Shown: positions 18,692 through 29,595, numbered from the stretch's first letter. The stretch: 64,000 nucleotides of DNA from Endozoicomonas sp. OPT23 (GCF_009653635.1 NZ_PPFD01000002.1:248001-312000); one strand, 5' to 3'. Notes: a model not told the origin generated them from the letters alone. Translations and numbers: made by a program.

Positions 18692-18749
18692 AAACCATTG
18701 GCTAATGGTTTGTGTTTGGAGACTGTTGCCCGCTTTCGGCAGACAACAG
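18692..18749. repeat. Two consecutive hairpins between plsB and the small gene at 18766
   Basis: AAACCATT-GGCT-AATGGTTT (18692-18711) is perfect. CTGTTGCCCGC...GGCAGACAACAG (18723-18749) has two mismatches. The second resembles the TTGCCCGC hairpin after hslU. They lie downstream of the minus-strand gene at 18766-19152 and upstream of plsB, so termination of the dapE unit is plausible. Confidence 0.5.
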
Positions 18750-18765
18750 TTGGGTAGATATTTAA

Positions 18766-19152
18766 CTACAACGCATTTGGCCAGGAAAGGGTGCTTTCCT
18801 CACCCTGTTCTGTAATCTGCCACCACTCGTCCATGTCTTCACCATCGGCCCAGGGGGCAGCGTTTGCGCGGACACGGCAGTTGGCAAATTTGTTCAGATC
18901 CTTGCCGCAGGCTGTGTCACTTTCCCAGGGCGTTTGGCCGGATTTGAACCAGATGCTGGTCCAGGCCTTGCCAACAGCATTCTCGACAATCATCAGAGGA
19001 ATGCGGGCATCACCTTTATAAAGCAGGAAATCATGGACTACCTTGCCAGAGTTCAGAACTTCCCATTGATTAAAATGGCTGCTCAGCCACTTCTCAATAT
19101 CAGCCAGAGGCATGTTCTTGGCGTAGATTTCAATATCTTTAACGGTATTCAT
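18766..19152 (-). CDS. Conserved hypothetical protein coupled to dapE
   Basis: This 128-residue soluble, Trp-rich protein is of unknown function (MNTVKDIEIYAKNMPLADIEKW..., ending TLSWPNAL). There is no signal peptide or transmembrane segment. Recognisable features are several conserved-looking Trp residues (KAWTSIWFKSG, DEWWQI) and two Cys (TACGKDLNKFANCRVR). Its ATG lies one base after the dapE TGA (TGATATG), so it is almost certainly translated with dapE. A family could not be assigned from memory. Confidence 0.75.
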   Translation of the reverse strand: MNTVKDIEIYAKNMPLADIEKWLSSHFNQWEVLNSGKVVHDFLLYKGDARIPLMIVENAVGKAWTSIWFKSGQTPWESDTACGKDLNKFANCRVRANAAPWADGEDMDEWWQITEQGEESTLSWPNAL

Positions 19153-19153
19153 A

Positions 19154-20305
<1,152 letters not shown>

Positions 20306-20341
20306 CTAATGATTATTATCCGAGTGGCGGATTGTACCAGC

Positions 20342-20974
20342 TCAGGAGGTCTTCTGTTTGAACTCACAGAGGTCTTCGATCAAACAGCTGCCACATTGAG
20401 GCTTGCGAGCCTTGCAGACATAGCGACCGTGAAGGATCAGCCAGTGGTGGGCATCCAGCAGAAACTCTTTGGGTATCAGTCGGACCAGTCGCTTCTCTAC
20501 TTCCAGTACATCCTTACCGGGTGCAATATTGGTGCGGTTTGAAACCCTGAATATATGAGTATCAACGGCCATGGCTGGCTGCCTGAAGGCTGTATTCAGC
20601 ACTACATTCGCCGTTTTTCGACCAACACCGGGCAAAGCTTCAAGGTCTTCCCGATTATCCGGTACTTCGCCGTTATGCTTATCCAGAAGCATACGGCAGG
20701 TTTTGATGGTGTTTTCTGCCTTGGCGTTAAACAGGCCAATGGTTTTGATGTACTCCTTGAGGCCATCCACACCCAGATCGAAAATAGCCTGAGGTGTATT
20801 GGCAACCGGATACAGCTTGTCAGTAGCCTTGTTAACGCCCACGTCAGTAGCTTGAGCAGAGAGGAGAACAGCTATCAGCAGCTCAAATGGCGAAGAGTAA
20901 TTAAGTTCGGTCTCTGGCTCTGGGTTCTGGTCTCTGAGACGGGTGAAAATCTCTGTGCGTATATCCTTGTTCAT
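20342..20974 (-). CDS. nth: Endonuclease III
   Basis: This 210-residue DNA glycosylase/AP lyase removes oxidised pyrimidines in base-excision repair. It aligns without gaps to E. coli Nth over the key region: helix-hairpin-helix LPGVGRKTANVV with catalytic K120, and D138 in VDTHIFRV. The [4Fe-4S] ligands are C-X6-C-X2-C-X5-C in CKARKPQCGSCLIEDLC. In many gammaproteobacteria nth is the last gene of the rnf operon. Here a plus-strand gene (21088-21846) lies between them. Confidence 0.97.
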   Translation of the reverse strand: MNKDIRTEIFTRLRDQNPEPETELNYSSPFELLIAVLLSAQATDVGVNKATDKLYPVANTPQAIFDLGVDGLKEYIKTIGLFNAKAENTIKTCRMLLDKHNGEVPDNREDLEALPGVGRKTANVVLNTAFRQPAMAVDTHIFRVSNRTNIAPGKDVLEVEKRLVRLIPKEFLLDAHHWLILHGRYVCKARKPQCGSCLIEDLCEFKQKTS

Positions 20975-21087
20975 TCAAACAGCTGTCCGGGTTAAGAAGG
21001 CATGAACGGCAAATTCTAGCACTCTGGCATGGCAATCTTAAAACGTGACTATAGTTTTAATATTGTGGAGCTAATGGGCATGGAAGC

Positions 21088-21846
21088 ATGAAGTCCTTTT
21101 TTGTTGTATTTCTTATGAGCCTCAGTCTGCTGACACCTTTGGTGAGTAGTGCCAGTGATACTGAGTTTCCATTTCGCAAAGGCTCTGCATCAGGAGCTAT
21201 CATCAATGCTGCAGAGCGTTTTACCCGTTATTACTCGGCATCTGATTATCACTGTGGTTCTGTGCAGGTGACTTTGATGCCTGACTGGGAGGTGCTGGGT
21301 GTATTGATCATCAATGGTTCAGTTCAAAATCAGTTCCAGTTTCGAACCTGTAAAGACGGTGAGCAGTACTGCGCTAAAGAAGAGTATTCGGTACCTGTAG
21401 CTGTAGACCAGTACATAAGTTCGCAAGAATATACGGCTGAACTGGAAGACTTGAAACTATCGGAAGAATTGGCTGAAAAAGCCGAGAAATTGCCAGCCCG
21501 GCCCCAGATTTATCTCCCTTCAAAATTTAATACTAACCAGCTTCAAGTTCGACAGCTGACTGGATTCGTGGCGTTGGGGAATGTTTATTGGAATACTAAT
21601 CCGGTTGAGTTTATTGTCAAAATACGACACAAAAATACCGGTTATACACCGCAGTTTTATATTACCCAGTCAGTGTGCAGTATTGCTCAGAAAGGTGAAG
21701 TGGGTGTTGAACAGCTGTCTGGTAGGTCAAAGGTCAGCTATTACATTCAAAACTCAGAACGTGATGACCAAACTTACTTCTATCACAATACCAGCACTGC
21801 TTTCTTCACACCTGGTTATGTCGTGATTCCTTCACCTGCTGAATAA
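21088..21846 (+). CDS. Hypothetical exported protein
   Basis: This 252-residue protein has a Sec signal peptide (MKSFFVVFLMSLSLLTPLVSSA), so it is probably periplasmic or secreted. Four cysteines in the mature part (YHCGS, RTCKDGEQYC, QSVCSI) suggest disulfides. No family is recognised. It is inserted on the opposite strand between rnfE and nth, which are normally adjacent, so it may be a lineage-specific addition. It ends at a strong terminator shared with rnfE. Confidence 0.7.
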   Translation: MKSFFVVFLMSLSLLTPLVSSASDTEFPFRKGSASGAIINAAERFTRYYSASDYHCGSVQVTLMPDWEVLGVLIINGSVQNQFQFRTCKDGEQYCAKEEYSVPVAVDQYISSQEYTAELEDLKLSEELAEKAEKLPARPQIYLPSKFNTNQLQVRQLTGFVALGNVYWNTNPVEFIVKIRHKNTGYTPQFYITQSVCSIAQKGEVGVEQLSGRSKVSYYIQNSERDDQTYFYHNTSTAFFTPGYVVIPSPAE

Positions 21847-21859
21847 GCTTCAGATATAA

Positions 21860-21884
21860 AAAATGGGGCTGAATGCCCCATTTT
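21860..21884. terminator. Bidirectional rho-independent terminator
   Basis: AAAATGGGGC (21860-21869), loop TGAAT, GCCCCATTTT (21875-21884): a perfect 10-bp stem with A and T tracts on both sides. It is shared by the convergent 252-residue gene and the rnf operon. Confidence 0.9.
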
Positions 21885-21903
21885 CGTGATAATTGAAAAC
21901 AGC

Positions 21904-22680
21904 TTAACCGATATTACCCGTTACCCTAACCCGCTTGCTGCCAGCCTGAGTCACAGGCTCTTTGGCTTTCTTCGCTTCTTCCATCTTCTTGTCGATGATG
22001 TTTTTAATGGCAATCAAAAAGCCCATAAAAACAAAAGCGCCGGGAGGAAGAATGGCAAACAGGAACTGTTTGTAATCCTGGAATACGACAATCGTCCAAT
22101 TCTCAGCAACAGGACCAAGCAGAAGGTCCATTCCTGAGAACAGAGTTCCCTGACCAATCAGTTCACGCAGTGAGCCCAGCAGCACCAGAATCACGGCAAA
22201 ACCTGAACCCATCATAAAACCATCAAAAGCTGCAGGAATAACCGGCTGCTTGGAAGCGTACGCGTCAGCACGACCCAGAATAATGCAGTTGGTTACGATC
22301 AGTGGAATAAAAATACCCAGAATCTTATACAGCTCATAGGTGTATGCTTGCATCAACAGTTCTATACAGGTGGTAAAGGAGGCAATAACCATTACGAACA
22401 CTGGCAGGCGAATAGCGTCCGTTACCTGATGACGAATCAGGGAAACCACGATATTGGAGCCCATCACAACCAGCATGGTAGCAATGCCCAAGCCTAGTGC
22501 GTTTACAACACTGTTGGACACACCCAATAGAGGGCAAAGTCCAAGAAGCTGAACGAGGGCAGGGTTATTCTTCCAGAGACCATCCCAGGCAATCTTGGCT
22601 GCAGACTGGTCGCCAAACAGTGATTTCTTTTCGATTGCTTCGTCAGCTGGAGCAATGGATTCAGCGGTTTCTTCAGCCAT
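21904..22680 (-). CDS. rnfE: Electron transport complex subunit RnfE/RsxE
   Basis: This 258-residue polytopic inner-membrane subunit of the Rnf complex couples electron flow between ferredoxin and NAD to ion transport, or keeps SoxR reduced. It is homologous to RnfA, sharing the [27 protein letters not shown] core with the membrane Cys of LGLCP; an opposing [14 protein letters not shown] half carries the second Cys. It has about six transmembrane helices and a Glu-rich N-terminal extension. Its start overlaps the end of rnfG by 8 nt, so it is translationally coupled. It is the last gene of the operon. Confidence 0.95.
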   Translation of the reverse strand: MAEETAESIAPADEAIEKKSLFGDQSAAKIAWDGLWKNNPALVQLLGLCPLLGVSNSVVNALGLGIATMLVVMGSNIVVSLIRHQVTDAIRLPVFVMVIASFTTCIELLMQAYTYELYKILGIFIPLIVTNCIILGRADAYASKQPVIPAAFDGFMMGSGFAVILVLLGSLRELIGQGTLFSGMDLLLGPVAENWTIVVFQDYKQFLFAILPPGAFVFMGFLIAIKNIIDKKMEEAKKAKEPVTQAGSKRVRVTGNIG

Positions 22681-23401
22681 CGTTGCTTTCTCCGAGAGTG
22701 ACGTTTTTATGAGCGGTCAAAGCCTGTCTGCCTTCTTTAAATAGACGATCTTTGTTGTCTTTAAAGTAGTTCAGAGTCCGGTGAACAGAAGCGACAACGG
22801 CACGAGGTGTGATAGTTGCACCAGTAAACTGATCAAACTGACCGCCGTCTTTTTTAACGTTCCAGCCTTTGTCCTTAGGGTTTTCCAGAGATTTACCTCT
22901 GAAACCAAGAATCCAGTCGGTGACCTTGGTTTCAATCTTGTCACCCAGTCCCGGCGTTTCCTTGTGGTTCGTTGCTCGCACGCCTGCCAGTGAACCGTCA
23001 GCGTAGATGCCAACCAGCAGGTCTATTCGACCGTTGTAACCATCGGGCGCAATGGTTGGAATAATCACAGCAACAGGTTCACCGGCCTTGAAGCCTACGT
23101 AAGCTGCTTTCTCTTCTGTCGTCGCCAGCAGGCTACTGGGAGCCAACGCTACTCGAGTATCGAGTAATTCGTTATCGTGCTCGGTGTCCGGTAGAATCTC
23201 TTTCAGAGCTTTGGCTTCATAGGCTCGAATTTGGGCAGTGATTCTGTCTTTGGTGGAAACATAGGTGCCTGCGATCAGACCTACTGTCAGAACGGCGAAC
23301 AGGCCCAGTGTCAGACTGTTTTTGGCAATGCTACGGCCCAGAACGCTTTCCGATGTCGTTTCTTTAGTCGTTTCTGCTGTCTTTTCTGAAGAAGTACTCA
23401 T
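22673..23401 (-). CDS. rnfG: Electron transport complex subunit RnfG/RsxG
   Basis: This 242-residue single-pass membrane protein has a periplasmic FMN-binding domain. FMN is attached covalently through a phosphoester to Thr in the S/T-GAT motif, seen here as [12 protein letters not shown]. The N-terminal transmembrane helix (~[20 protein letters not shown]) follows a Thr/Glu-rich cytoplasmic stretch. Conserved [13 protein letters not shown] precedes the flavin site. It lies 6 nt after rnfD. Confidence 0.95.
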   Translation of the reverse strand: MSTSSEKTAETTKETTSESVLGRSIAKNSLTLGLFAVLTVGLIAGTYVSTKDRITAQIRAYEAKALKEILPDTEHDNELLDTRVALAPSSLLATTEEKAAYVGFKAGEPVAVIIPTIAPDGYNGRIDLLVGIYADGSLAGVRATNHKETPGLGDKIETKVTDWILGFRGKSLENPKDKGWNVKKDGGQFDQFTGATITPRAVVASVHRTLNYFKDNKDRLFKEGRQALTAHKNVTLGESNDG

Positions 23402-23407
23402 CTGACA

Positions 23408-24466
23408 TCAATCCGTTTTAGGCAGGCCCTTCTTGGGCTTGTCATGACCATAGGTACGCGGCTGAGTGTAATAATCAATCATCGGTGCAGCCATGTTCAT
23501 CAGCAGTGTGGCAAAAGCGATACCATCCGGATAACCACCCCAGGCTCGAATGACATAAACCAGAACACCAATGCAGGCACCGAAAATCAGACGACCACGG
23601 GTACTGGTTGCACTGCTGACCGGATCGGTAATGATAAAGAAAGCACCCAGCATGGTCGCGCCAGAGAACAGGTGAAACAGTGGTGAACCATGACTGGCAG
23701 AACCGTCGCCCCAGAACAGGGTCGACATAATAAACAACGCTGCCAGCATGCCAACAGGTGCGTGCCAGGTGAATACTTTTCTATAAAGCAGGAATAAACC
23801 ACCGGCCAGATAAGCCGCATTTACCCAGACCCAGCCTTTACCGCCAATGGATTGCAGTGCCGGGTTTTCAGCCCAGAGCTCGGTCATAGTCAGCGAATTG
23901 TTCTCACGAACGATATCCAGCGGCGTTGCCATACTGATGACATCCACATTCACACCCTGACCAAACAGCGGGAAGATGCTGCTTAAAGCATCCACAAAGC
24001 CATTAACGGGCAGATGTCTTTCAATGCCGGAAGGTGGCAGCCATTGGGTCATTTCTGCTGGGAAGGAGATCAGCAGCAACACGTAGCCGAGCATGGCCGG
24101 GTTGAAAGGGTTGTTACCCAGGCCACCATAAAGTTGCTTGCCAATGATGATGGCGAAAGAAACGCCGATTAGAGTCAACCACCATGGCGCTAACGGTGGC
24201 AGAGCCACTGCCAGCAACAGTGCTGTGACCATGGCAGTGCCGTCGGTCAGATAAAAACTGATGGGGCGCTTACGAATTTTCAGAATCAATGCTTCGCTGG
24301 CCAGCGCTATCATTACGCACCAGACGACATTGATCAGGGTTCCCCAGCCAAAGAATACTGTCTGTACGGCCAGTCCCGGCACTGCTGCCAGAAGAACCAG
24401 TTTCATTACCTGCTGCGTACTGTTAGGACCGCGAGCATGTGGGGATGTCTGTCTTACCAGAGCCAT
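23408..24466 (-). CDS. rnfD: Electron transport complex subunit RnfD/RsxD
   Basis: This 352-residue multi-pass membrane subunit is of the NqrB/RnfD family. Conserved blocks include GGLGNNPFNPAMLGYVLLLISFP and FSGATMLGAFFIITDPVSSATS. The Thr of SGAT is the covalent FMN attachment site in characterised homologues. The C-terminus ends with a cytoplasmic Lys-rich tail. Unusually, a 102-bp gap with a large hairpin separates it from rnfC; these genes often nearly touch. Confidence 0.95.
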   Translation of the reverse strand: MALVRQTSPHARGPNSTQQVMKLVLLAAVPGLAVQTVFFGWGTLINVVWCVMIALASEALILKIRKRPISFYLTDGTAMVTALLLAVALPPLAPWWLTLIGVSFAIIIGKQLYGGLGNNPFNPAMLGYVLLLISFPAEMTQWLPPSGIERHLPVNGFVDALSSIFPLFGQGVNVDVISMATPLDIVRENNSLTMTELWAENPALQSIGGKGWVWVNAAYLAGGLFLLYRKVFTWHAPVGMLAALFIMSTLFWGDGSASHGSPLFHLFSGATMLGAFFIITDPVSSATSTRGRLIFGACIGVLVYVIRAWGGYPDGIAFATLLMNMAAPMIDYYTQPRTYGHDKPKKGLPKTD

Positions 24467-24535
24467 CTTCTATACCGATGTTGTTAAGCCCTGCAGGGCA
24501 GAGCGGATATCTTTGAGTGAGCTCTTGATGAGCCT

Positions 24536-24572
24536 GTAGGTTGGGTTTCACCAGAAGTTCAACCCAACCTAC
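24536..24572. repeat. GTAGGTTGGGTT hairpin at the rnfC-rnfD junction
   Basis: GTAGGTTGGGTT (24536-24547) and AACCCAACCTAC (24561-24572) form a perfect 12-bp stem with a 13-nt loop. The right arm covers the rnfC stop codon. Inverted repeats with this GTAGGTTGGGTT core are common dispersed elements in many bacteria. Placed here it could weaken or uncouple rnfD expression. Confidence 0.65.
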
Positions 24573-27265
24573 GCAAGATGTTCTGCCAATGCTTTTTCAG
24601 CAGCTTCAGCCTTGGTTTTGGCTTCTGCCAGCGCTGTTTCCAGAGCTGATGTATCGCCATCAGCATTATCTACAGCTCTTTGAGCTTTCTTCATTGCTGC
24701 TTTGGCCATGGCATTTTCAATCTTCAGCTTTTTCAGCTGATCATCTGCTGCAGGCTTAGCTTCAGTGACTGGCTTTTCAGCAGCTGGCTTTTCAGAAGCA
24801 GGTGCTGAAGCGGCTGCCAGTTGGTTGGCCATTTGTTCAGCTTTGGTACGACATTCGTCGACTGTTTTCTGCAGCTCAGCAGTATCAGCACCTTCTTCCT
24901 GAGCTTTTGCCAGAGCCCGTTCTGCTTTCTTAAGTGCAGCCTTAGCCATGGCGTTTTCGACTTTCAGTTTTTTATCGTCTACTGCCGGTTTGCTGGGCGC
25001 TGCTTTTGCGGGAGCAGGCTCAGAAGAAACCGCAGCTAACTGAGCAGCCATTTGCTCGGCTTTGATGCGACACTCGTCGACTGTTTTCTGCAGTTCAGCA
25101 GTATCAGAACCTTCTTCCTGAGCTTTCGCCAGAGCCCGCTCTGCTTTCTTAAGCGCTGCCTTGGCCATGGCATTTTCAACTTTCAGTTTCTTGTCGTCGG
25201 CTGAAGGCTTTTGTGCCGGTGCTGCTGGTGTCTGCTCAGCGGATGTCGCTTCCAGCTTTTTCGCCAGCTCTTCTGCTTTAATCCTTTGCTCTTCTACAGC
25301 CTGCTTAAGTGCATCTGTTTCAGAACTGCCTTCTTCCAGCGCAGTAGCCAGTGCTCTTTCTGCTTTCTTCAAAGCAGCTTTAGCCATGGCACTTTCGACC
25401 TTAAGCTTCTTCAGGTCGGCAGAAACGGCTGGTTTGGCCGCTGCCTCAGGTGCTGGTGCCGCAGAAGCCTTATCAAACTCTTTCTGAAGCTTGTCAGCTT
25501 GAGCCTGAAGCATCTCAACATCAGACTTCAGCTTGGCTGTGTCCCCTTCACCGGATTTCTCAACCTGCGCCAAAGCCCGTTGAGTCTTCTTCAGTTGAGC
25601 ATTGGCCAGAGACAGCTGAATCTTCAACTCTTTCTGTTCGGACGAAAGCGCTGCTTTTGTAGGAGCACTTGCGCCTCCAGCGGCCTTCTTGGCCTTGGCT
25701 CTTTCAATAGCGGCTTTAACCGGATCAACCTCTGCGGTTGCTGCTGTTGAGCTAGTGTCGTCTTTATTCTCTCTGGCTGCTTTCAGAGCCGCAGCTTTCT
25801 TGGCATTCGCTTTACGCTTGGCTTCTTTCTCTGCCTGTTCCTGCTCCAGTCGAGCCTGACGGGTCTCATAACGAACCTTGGAACGTTCAGCTTTGGCGTT
25901 CTTTGCTTCCTGAGTACGAATTGCACCCTTGGAGGCTCGATAGTATTGCACCAGTGGAATGCTGCTTGGGCAGACGAAAGAGCAGGCGCCACATTCGATA
26001 CAGTCAAACAGGTTGTGATGCTTGAGCTGGTCGAAGTTTTCAGCCTTTGCGTGCCAGTAAAGTTGCTGTGGCAGCAAGGATGAAGGACAGACTTCAGCGC
26101 ACATACCGCAGCGAATACACGCCTGTTCTGGTATGGATGATGGAAATTCCTGAGAACTGCCAGCAATCAGACAGTTGGTAGTTTTCACCACCGGTACCGT
26201 CATATCATCCAGTGTAAAGCCCATCATCGGGCCACCCATAACCAGAGTGTTTAACTGACGACCGTTGACATCTGCCTCTTTCAGCAGTTCGCCAACGGAG
26301 GTACCCAGCAGAGCTTCAAGGTTCTTTTTGTCGCCAAGAGCGTCACCAGTCAAAGTGGTAACTCGAGAGATCAGCGGCTTGCCATGGTTCACTGCCTGAT
26401 GAACGGCAGCTGCCGTGCCAACGTTTTGTACGGCAATGCCCAGATCGGAAGGCAGTTTACCGGAAGGTACTTCCTGTCCGGTCAGAATCTGAATCAGCTG
26501 CTTTTCACCACCGGATGGATATTTGGTCGGGAAAACAGCGACAGTCATAGACGGGTTACCTGCTGTCGCCTGTTTCATGGCGGCAACGGCTTCCGGCTTA
26601 TTGTCTTCAATACCAATCAGGCACTGTTTAGCCTTCAGCAGGTGCATCAGGATAGCGGCACCGGAAATAATCTCATCAGCCCTTTCACGCATCAGCATAT
26701 CGTCTGCAGTGATATAAGGCTCACACTCGGTGCCGTTCAGAATAAGGGTATCAATGGTGCTTCTTGGTGACAGTTTTACTGCTGTCGGGAAGCCTGCGCC
26801 ACCCATACCAGCAATACCGCTCTGTCGTATATGTTCAACCAGCTCGGAAGGTTCAACAGCCAGATAATCTTCCACCGGCTTCAGTTCACACCATTCATCC
26901 TTGCCGTCAGTCTCAATGGTGATACAGGTATCATTCATGCCGGACGGATGCGGGATAGAGTGGTCGTCAATTGCAGTGACAACACCGGAGGTGGGCGCAT
27001 GAACAGGCACGCTGACAAAACCAATGGCTTTGGCAACCATCTGACCTTTCAGAACTCTGTCGCCTACCTCAACAATGGCTTCAGCAGGTGCGCCAGCATG
27101 TTGAGACAGGGGCAAAACCAGTTTGGCTGGAATACTTGCTTTTGAAATAGGCTTGGAAGTTGATTGATGCTTGTTTTCTTCCGGATGCACGCCACCGGTC
27201 AGTGGCCACGTTTTATGCGGTGCCTGTTGAACTGTCTCGGTAATATCTTTCAAGGGAAGATTCAT
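24569..27265 (-). CDS. rnfC: Electron transport complex subunit RnfC/RsxC, long form
   Basis: This 898-residue peripheral subunit carries the NADH/FMN-binding core and two [4Fe-4S] clusters. Cluster motifs are [12 protein letters not shown] from C383 and [12 protein letters not shown] from C422. The glycine-rich [12 protein letters not shown] motif lies in the first third. From about residue 540 the protein is a Lys/Ala/Glu-rich extension with five ~60-residue coiled-coil repeats. Long repetitive tails are known in some proteobacterial RnfC/RsxC, but length and copy number vary. The start overlaps rnfB by 4 nt (ATGA). Confidence 0.95.
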   Translation of the reverse strand: MNLPLKDITETVQQAPHKTWPLTGGVHPEENKHQSTSKPISKASIPAKLVLPLSQHAGAPAEAIVEVGDRVLKGQMVAKAIGFVSVPVHAPTSGVVTAIDDHSIPHPSGMNDTCITIETDGKDEWCELKPVEDYLAVEPSELVEHIRQSGIAGMGGAGFPTAVKLSPRSTIDTLILNGTECEPYITADDMLMRERADEIISGAAILMHLLKAKQCLIGIEDNKPEAVAAMKQATAGNPSMTVAVFPTKYPSGGEKQLIQILTGQEVPSGKLPSDLGIAVQNVGTAAAVHQAVNHGKPLISRVTTLTGDALGDKKNLEALLGTSVGELLKEADVNGRQLNTLVMGGPMMGFTLDDMTVPVVKTTNCLIAGSSQEFPSSIPEQACIRCGMCAEVCPSSLLPQQLYWHAKAENFDQLKHHNLFDCIECGACSFVCPSSIPLVQYYRASKGAIRTQEAKNAKAERSKVRYETRQARLEQEQAEKEAKRKANAKKAAALKAARENKDDTSSTAATAEVDPVKAAIERAKAKKAAGGASAPTKAALSSEQKELKIQLSLANAQLKKTQRALAQVEKSGEGDTAKLKSDVEMLQAQADKLQKEFDKASAAPAPEAAAKPAVSADLKKLKVESAMAKAALKKAERALATALEEGSSETDALKQAVEEQRIKAEELAKKLEATSAEQTPAAPAQKPSADDKKLKVENAMAKAALKKAERALAKAQEEGSDTAELQKTVDECRIKAEQMAAQLAAVSSEPAPAKAAPSKPAVDDKKLKVENAMAKAALKKAERALAKAQEEGADTAELQKTVDECRTKAEQMANQLAAASAPASEKPAAEKPVTEAKPAADDQLKKLKIENAMAKAAMKKAQRAVDNADGDTSALETALAEAKTKAEAAEKALAEHLA
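24572..25640 (-). repeat. Five tandem ~60-codon repeats in the rnfC 3' half
   Basis: Each unit reads roughly [20 protein letters not shown], then a 5-8 residue acidic linker, then an [16 protein letters not shown]-type helix and an Ala/Pro-rich spacer. Units 3 and 4 are nearly identical in DNA as well as protein, pointing to recent copying. Units 1 and 5 are more diverged. Confidence 0.85.
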
Positions 27266-27852
27266 GCTGCATTCTCCCCACGTAAATCGGTTGCAATCAG
27301 GTCAGCCTGTGACTGTTTGGACGGCAATTCCCAGCTCCAGGTTCTAGTAGTGACTTCAATGGCTTTCATATCAATACAGTCAACCGGGCAGGGCTCTACG
27401 CAAAGGTCGCAGCCGGTGCACTCGTCGGCCATAACGGTGTGCATTTGTTTGGCGGCGCCGAGAATGGCGTCCACCGGGCAGGCCTGAATGCATTTGGTGC
27501 AGCCAATGCATTCATCCTCGCGGATGACGGCAACCATAGGTGGCTTTTCAACACCGTTCTCGGCATCCAGCGGCTCGGGTTCTACATCCAGCAAGTCGGC
27601 AAGAGAGTTGATGGTTGTCTGACCACCGGGAGGACATTTGTTGATGGATTCGCCGTTGGCAATAGCTTCGGCGTAAGGGCGGCAACCAGGGAAACCACAC
27701 TGACCGCATTGTGTCTGTGGAAGCAGTTCGTTGACCTGATCAACAATAGGGTTGCCTTCCACTTTGAAGCGGACACTGGCAAAACCCAGAATGGCACCAA
27801 AGACAAGGGCCAGAACAAGCAGTGCAGCAATGGCGTAAAGAAAGATTTCCAT
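27262..27852 (-). CDS. rnfB: Electron transport complex subunit RnfB/RsxB
   Basis: This 196-residue iron-sulfur subunit has an N-terminal membrane helix ([21 protein letters not shown]). A four-Cys motif in [20 protein letters not shown] follows, and then two ferredoxin-type motifs, [12 protein letters not shown] and [12 protein letters not shown]. It is thought to pass electrons from soluble ferredoxin-like donors into the membrane complex. It overlaps rnfC by 4 nt and lies 19 nt after rnfA. Confidence 0.96.
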   Translation of the reverse strand: MEIFLYAIAALLVLALVFGAILGFASVRFKVEGNPIVDQVNELLPQTQCGQCGFPGCRPYAEAIANGESINKCPPGGQTTINSLADLLDVEPEPLDAENGVEKPPMVAVIREDECIGCTKCIQACPVDAILGAAKQMHTVMADECTGCDLCVEPCPVDCIDMKAIEVTTRTWSWELPSKQSQADLIATDLRGENAA

Positions 27853-27871
27853 ACTCTTACAACAATCTCCC

Positions 27872-28465
27872 TTATAGTTTGATCAGGCCGGTGAAGCCCA
27901 TAAAGGCCAGAGACATCAGGCCAGCGCTGATCATGCCAATCGCAGCACCACGAAACGGTACAGGTACGTCAGCCACGGCAATGCGTTCACGCATGGCAGA
28001 GAAAAGAACCAGTACCAGAGAAAAGCCGATGGCGGCACCAAAGCCGTAGGTCGCAGAATCCACCAAAGAACTGTTAAGACGGTTACTGTTCAATAGAGCC
28101 ACACCCAGAACGGCACAGTTACTGGTAATCAGTGGCAGAAATACACCAAGCACACGATGAAGCAGAGGGCTGACCTTGCGCACCACCATCTCGGTGAACT
28201 GCACCACAACGGCAATCACCAGAATGAAGGAAATGGTTTTGAGAAACTCTAGTCCCATTGGAACCAGCAGGTAGGTATACGTTAGGTAACTGCAGATCGA
28301 AGCAATAGTCAGAACAAACGTAGTAGCCAGCGACATACCCATGGCCGATTCCAGTTTGTTGGACACGCCCATAAACGGACAGAGGCCGAGAAACTGTACC
28401 AGCACAAAGTTGTTGACCAGAATGGCGCTGACCATGATCAGAACCAGTTCACTCATCTGTTCCAT
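27872..28465 (-). CDS. rnfA: Electron transport complex subunit RnfA/RsxA
   Basis: This 197-residue polytopic membrane subunit opens the rnf operon. It aligns throughout to E. coli Rsx[29 protein letters not shown], the QFTEMVVRK block, [14 protein letters not shown], and the C-terminal [16 protein letters not shown]. Cysteines in LGLCP and TSNCA are the likely membrane iron-sulfur ligands shared with RnfE. The true start may be the ATG three codons inside (28456), which matches E. coli length better. Confidence 0.96.
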   Translation of the reverse strand: MEQMSELVLIMVSAILVNNFVLVQFLGLCPFMGVSNKLESAMGMSLATTFVLTIASICSYLTYTYLLVPMGLEFLKTISFILVIAVVVQFTEMVVRKVSPLLHRVLGVFLPLITSNCAVLGVALLNSNRLNSSLVDSATYGFGAAIGFSLVLVLFSAMRERIAVADVPVPFRGAAIGMISAGLMSLAFMGFTGLIKL

Positions 28466-28872
28466 TGCTACTCGTCACCTGGAGTGTTCTTTAGGGCACC
28501 GCAGCTGATACTCAGCCGCTGGCCTGCTTTTTAATAACTGCCTGTTTAACAGCATCAGCCCGCCCTGATTTCATCCGGATAATGCATGAGACCGTTAACT
28601 GTCTACATACCCCGTTTGCATAATAAGTCGATTGTCTGAAGTCGATTAATGTCTTCAGTACAGGCAAACGTCCGGCCAATACTTGATAAAGCGGGTCAAG
28701 TATATATGCCTGAAAAGTACAGTTGAATGTTTCTAAAAGACTTAAAAGGAATAAATATAAAACCTGTCATGTCCGTGCGCCTCTTTGAGGGTTAGAGGCT
28801 GCGAGTGGACAAAAGTTGCCTGATTATATCCGGATAAGAACTTTTTTGCCTATTGTGGATATCTGCAGGTTT
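28466..28872. other. 407-bp intergenic region upstream of the rnf operon
   Basis: No gene is seen. It holds a TGTCTACATAC site of the recurrent motif (28600-28610) and a palindrome ATACTTGA-N9-TCAAGTAT (28679-28703). It also holds an imperfect hairpin around GCCTCT/AGAGGC near 28780-28795. The rnf promoter should be here. The palindrome is too widely spaced for an FNR box (TTGAT-N4-ATCAA). The stretch next to 28872 presumably ends the GST transcript. Confidence 0.5.
28679..28703. promoter_or_regulatory. Candidate operator upstream of rnfA
   Basis: ATACTTGA (28679-28686) and TCAAGTAT (28696-28703) are perfect complements separated by 9 bp, 214-238 bp before the rnfA start. This could be a dimeric regulator site or a leader hairpin. 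No regulator can be named. Confidence 0.35.
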
Positions 28873-29514
28873 TCAGGCTTTCCATAATGGTTTCTTTTTC
28901 ATGATGCTCTGGAACAGATCGGACGCCAGAAATTGTGTCAGCCATCGCTGAAGGTGTTGATATCGGGATTGATAGAACCAGTCTCTGTCGACATGGGCAA
29001 ACTGGCGAACAAAAGGTGCTATGGCCATATCAGCGAGTGTGATCTGTTCACTCATCAGGAAAGGTTGAACTGCCAGCCGTTCGTCCAGTTTTTGTAGAAA
29101 CAGTTCACCCTGTTCGCGATAGAAGCTTTGCGGATGTTCGGGAAAACGGTCAGCATATTTATAGCGATCCAGATGTTTTTTGAACACCTGATCGTTCTCT
29201 TCGATAAGAGTCATGATGAGTTCTGACTGTGCAGGCTCTCGTGGCTGAGGCTTGTGTGGAAGCCAATGATCAGGATCGTTCTTAGCCAAAGCCCAGAGCA
29301 TTATATCCAGGCTTTCATCGATCACCGTACCATCAACCAATACCAGAACAGGCACCGTACCTTTTGGAGAAGCCTCCAGCATGGGGGCTGGTTTGTTCTT
29401 CAGAATAATTTCCCGATGTTCCAGCTGAACATTTGAATAGGCAAGAGCAAGGCGAGCCCTCATGGCATAAGGGCAGCGTCGAAAAGAGTAGAAGATCGGT
29501 AGTTGGTCAGTCAC
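28873..29514 (-). CDS. Glutathione S-transferase family protein
   Basis: This 213-residue protein has an N-terminal thioredoxin-fold domain beginning YSFRRCPYAMRARLALAYSN. The CPYA motif places Cys, not Ser or Tyr, at the active site, as in omega-like and GrxB-like enzymes. The cis-Pro region KGTVPVLVLVDGTVIDESLDIM is intact. The C-terminal helical domain follows (~85-213), including DMAIAPFVRQFAHVD, a typical GST motif. Glutathione-dependent reductase or dehalogenase-type activity is likely; the substrate is unknown. It lies 81 bp downstream of the LysR gene on the same strand. Confidence 0.9.
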   Translation of the reverse strand: MTDQLPIFYSFRRCPYAMRARLALAYSNVQLEHREIILKNKPAPMLEASPKGTVPVLVLVDGTVIDESLDIMLWALAKNDPDHWLPHKPQPREPAQSELIMTLIEENDQVFKKHLDRYKYADRFPEHPQSFYREQGELFLQKLDERLAVQPFLMSEQITLADMAIAPFVRQFAHVDRDWFYQSRYQHLQRWLTQFLASDLFQSIMKKKPLWKA

Positions 29515-29595
29515 AGTCTTTTAATTATGTTTTTCAGGGCAGTAGGTAATTATCTCCATTGCTACCCTGTGTGATCAATAACGAAATGAACTGTT

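Noticed and set aside
25211-25750. Long plus-strand open frame opposite the rnfC repeats
   Set aside because: It is a Leu/Cys/Phe-rich antisense shadow of the Ala/Lys/Glu repeat region and has no plausible start signals.
28679-28703. FNR box for the rnf operon
   Set aside because: The TTGAT and GTCAA halves are too far apart for the FNR consensus TTGAT-N4-ATCAA.
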